Assembly (NCBI GenBank): GCA_012798055.1
Contig: JAAZOA010000071.1
Location: 1-6,054, forward strand
Length of the DNA: 6,054 nucleotides
Source of the DNA: Syntrophomonadaceae bacterium
GTDB taxonomy: Bacteria > Bacillota > Syntrophomonadia > Syntrophomonadales > Syntrophomonadaceae
Reading direction: 5' to 3'
Part shown: piece after piece, positions 4,936 through 6,054 of the stretch
How the letters are laid out: each line of letters starts with the position of its first letter
Numbering within the stretch: the stretch's first letter is position 1
Program-made: the position numbers and the translations under genes
Notes under the pieces: model-generated
Database searches by the model: none
What the model was told of the DNA's origin: nothing
What the model saw: the letters and a program-made list of their open reading frames with translations, nothing else

Positions 4936-6054
4936 CTATACTAACGCCCTCAAAGCCGCTTTGATTCCCTCCTGGGTCCTGGCCAGATCCTCCTGGCTAT
5001 GAGCTGCCGAAACGAAACAGACTTCAAACTGGGAGGGCGGAAAATAAATCCCGCTCTCCAATAATTGCTGGTAGAATCTGGCATACAGACCCGTATCACA
5101 GCTCATGACCGCTTCATAGTCGACCACTGGCCGGTCGGTGAAAAAAAGGGAAAACATTGACCCCGAAACATTGATGGTGTAGTCCATGGACTGAGCCGCC
5201 AACAGGTTGTGGATCGCATTGGTGAGATCATCGGTCTTGCGCTCCAGACTCTGATATGTTGACGTGTCTTTAAGTCTGTTCAAGGTGGCAATTCCCGCCG
5301 CCATAGCTACAGGGTTGCCCGACAGGGTTCCGGCCTGGTATACTTCACCCTCGGGAGCGACCATGGACATGATATCGCCCCTCCCTCCATAAGCACCTAC
5401 CGGCAGGCCTCCACCTATTATTTTGCCCAGAGTAGTGAGGTCAGGCTCGATTCCAGTCAAAGACTGTACCCCGCCATAGCAGACTCTGAAGCCGGTAATC
5501 ACTTCATCAAAAATCAATAGGCTGCCATAAAGGGCGGTGATTTCGCGTAATCCTTCCAAAAAGCCGGGTTGGGGCAGTACCAGGCCCATATTGGCGGCAT
5601 AGGGTTCGACTATCACCGCAGCAATGTTCGGTCCCGCCAGCATAAAAGCTTTCTTGACCGACTCCAAGTCATTGTATTTGCATACCAGGGTCTGCTCGGT
5701 GAAGGCTTTGGGTACCCCAGGGCTGGTGGGCAAGCCAGCGGTCAGCAATCCTGATCCGGCTTTGATCAGGAAGGTGTCGGCATGGCCATGGTAGCACCCC
5801 TCGAATTTTATGATCTTGTCCCGCTTGGTAAAAGCCCGGGCCAGGCGGACTGCGCTCATGGTTGCTTCCGTTCCCGAGTTGACCAAACGCACTTTGTCCA
5901 TAGCCGGAAATGCATCGCAGATCAACCGGGCTAGTTCGATCTCTCTTTCGCAGCAGGCGCCAAAACTGGTTCCGTCGCAAACTGCCTCACAGATTGCCTG
6001 CGTTACCCCCGGATCGCAATGCCCCAGGATCAGCGGTCCCCAGGAGCAAACATA
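4936..6054 (-). CDS. hemL: Glutamate-1-semialdehyde 2,1-aminomutase (5' end cut by window edge)
   Basis: HemL is the PLP enzyme that turns glutamate-1-semialdehyde into 5-aminolevulinate, the entry to tetrapyrrole synthesis by the C5 pathway in the cytosol. The frame stays open from the right edge (first residues YVCSWGPLILGH) for 372 residues; full-length enzymes have about 430, so roughly 55-60 N-terminal residues are outside. In fragment numbering, NSGTEA (59-64) and YHGHAD (88-93) help bind PLP. FDEVITGFR holds the PLP-nitrogen aspartate (D183), and TLGKIIGGGLPVGAYGG the Schiff-base lysine (K211). GTLSGNPVAMAAG is also typical. One oddity is GTSFGACCERE near residues 29-39, where most HemL proteins have GTSFGAPTE. 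The internal ATG at 5925 is not the start. The gene precedes the etf operon by about 250 nt on the same strand. Confidence 0.96.
   Translation of the reverse strand, partial: YVCSWGPLILGHCDPGVTQAICEAVCDGTSFGACCEREIELARLICDAFPAMDKVRLVNSGTEATMSAVRLARAFTKRDKIIKFEGCYHGHADTFLIKAGSGLLTAGLPTSPGVPKAFTEQTLVCKYNDLESVKKAFMLAGPNIAAVIVEPYAANMGLVLPQPGFLEGLREITALYGSLLIFDEVITGFRVCYGGVQSLTGIEPDLTTLGKIIGGGLPVGAYGGRGDIMSMVAPEGEVYQAGTLSGNPVAMAAGIATLNRLKDTSTYQSLERKTDDLTNAIHNLLAAQSMDYTINVSGSMFSLFFTDRPVVDYEAVMSCDTGLYARFYQQLLESGIYFPPSQFEVCFVSAAHSQEDLARTQEGIKAALRALV

Noticed and set aside
5669..5980. A 103-codon minus-strand frame overlapping hemL
   Set aside because: It is in another frame of hemL, and the hemL frame carries the conserved SGTEA, YHGHAD and GTSFGA motifs across the same bases.

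Overview
The window carries a compact, entirely minus-strand stretch of bacterial chromosome. Reading in the direction of transcription (right to left), it holds the 3' part of hemL, then etfB, etfA and a large membrane-bound iron-sulfur oxidoreductase, then a strong intrinsic terminator, and finally coaD running off the left edge. Strong AAGGAGG-type ribosome binding sites, GTG and TTG starts, and a U-tract terminator fit a Gram-positive (Firmicutes/Clostridia-like) anaerobe. The pairing of ETF with a fused NarI-like/HdrD-like membrane protein is known from syntrophic fatty-acid oxidisers such as Syntrophomonas and relatives. A Syntrophomonadaceae-like source is my best guess, but it is an inference from gene content only.

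Region by region: 1-469 is coaD (phosphopantetheine adenylyltransferase, missing only its last few codons). 470-709 is a non-coding interval with the probable coaD promoter, a folded coaD leader, and the terminator of the upstream operon. 710-2845 is a 711-residue protein with about five membrane helices, two [4Fe-4S] ferredoxin-like motifs and two CCG domains. 2936-3889 is etfA and 3933-4685 is etfB, which most likely starts at a TTG codon rather than at the upstream ATG. 4686-4935 is a non-coding interval with the probable etf promoter, dyads and A-tracts. 4936-6054 is hemL (glutamate-1-semialdehyde aminomutase), cut at its N-terminus by the window edge.

The central three genes look like one operon. 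EtfAB collects electrons from acyl-CoA dehydrogenases or similar flavoenzymes and would pass them to the membrane Fe-S/heme b protein, which would reduce (mena)quinone. This is the same layout as the electron-transferring flavoprotein:menaquinone oxidoreductase modules proposed for syntrophic butyrate and benzoate degraders. No mobile elements, CRISPR arrays, tRNAs or rRNAs were found. The points most worth checking are the electron-transfer module, an altered cysteine motif in its first CCG domain, the etfB start, and structured non-coding leaders ahead of etfB and coaD.
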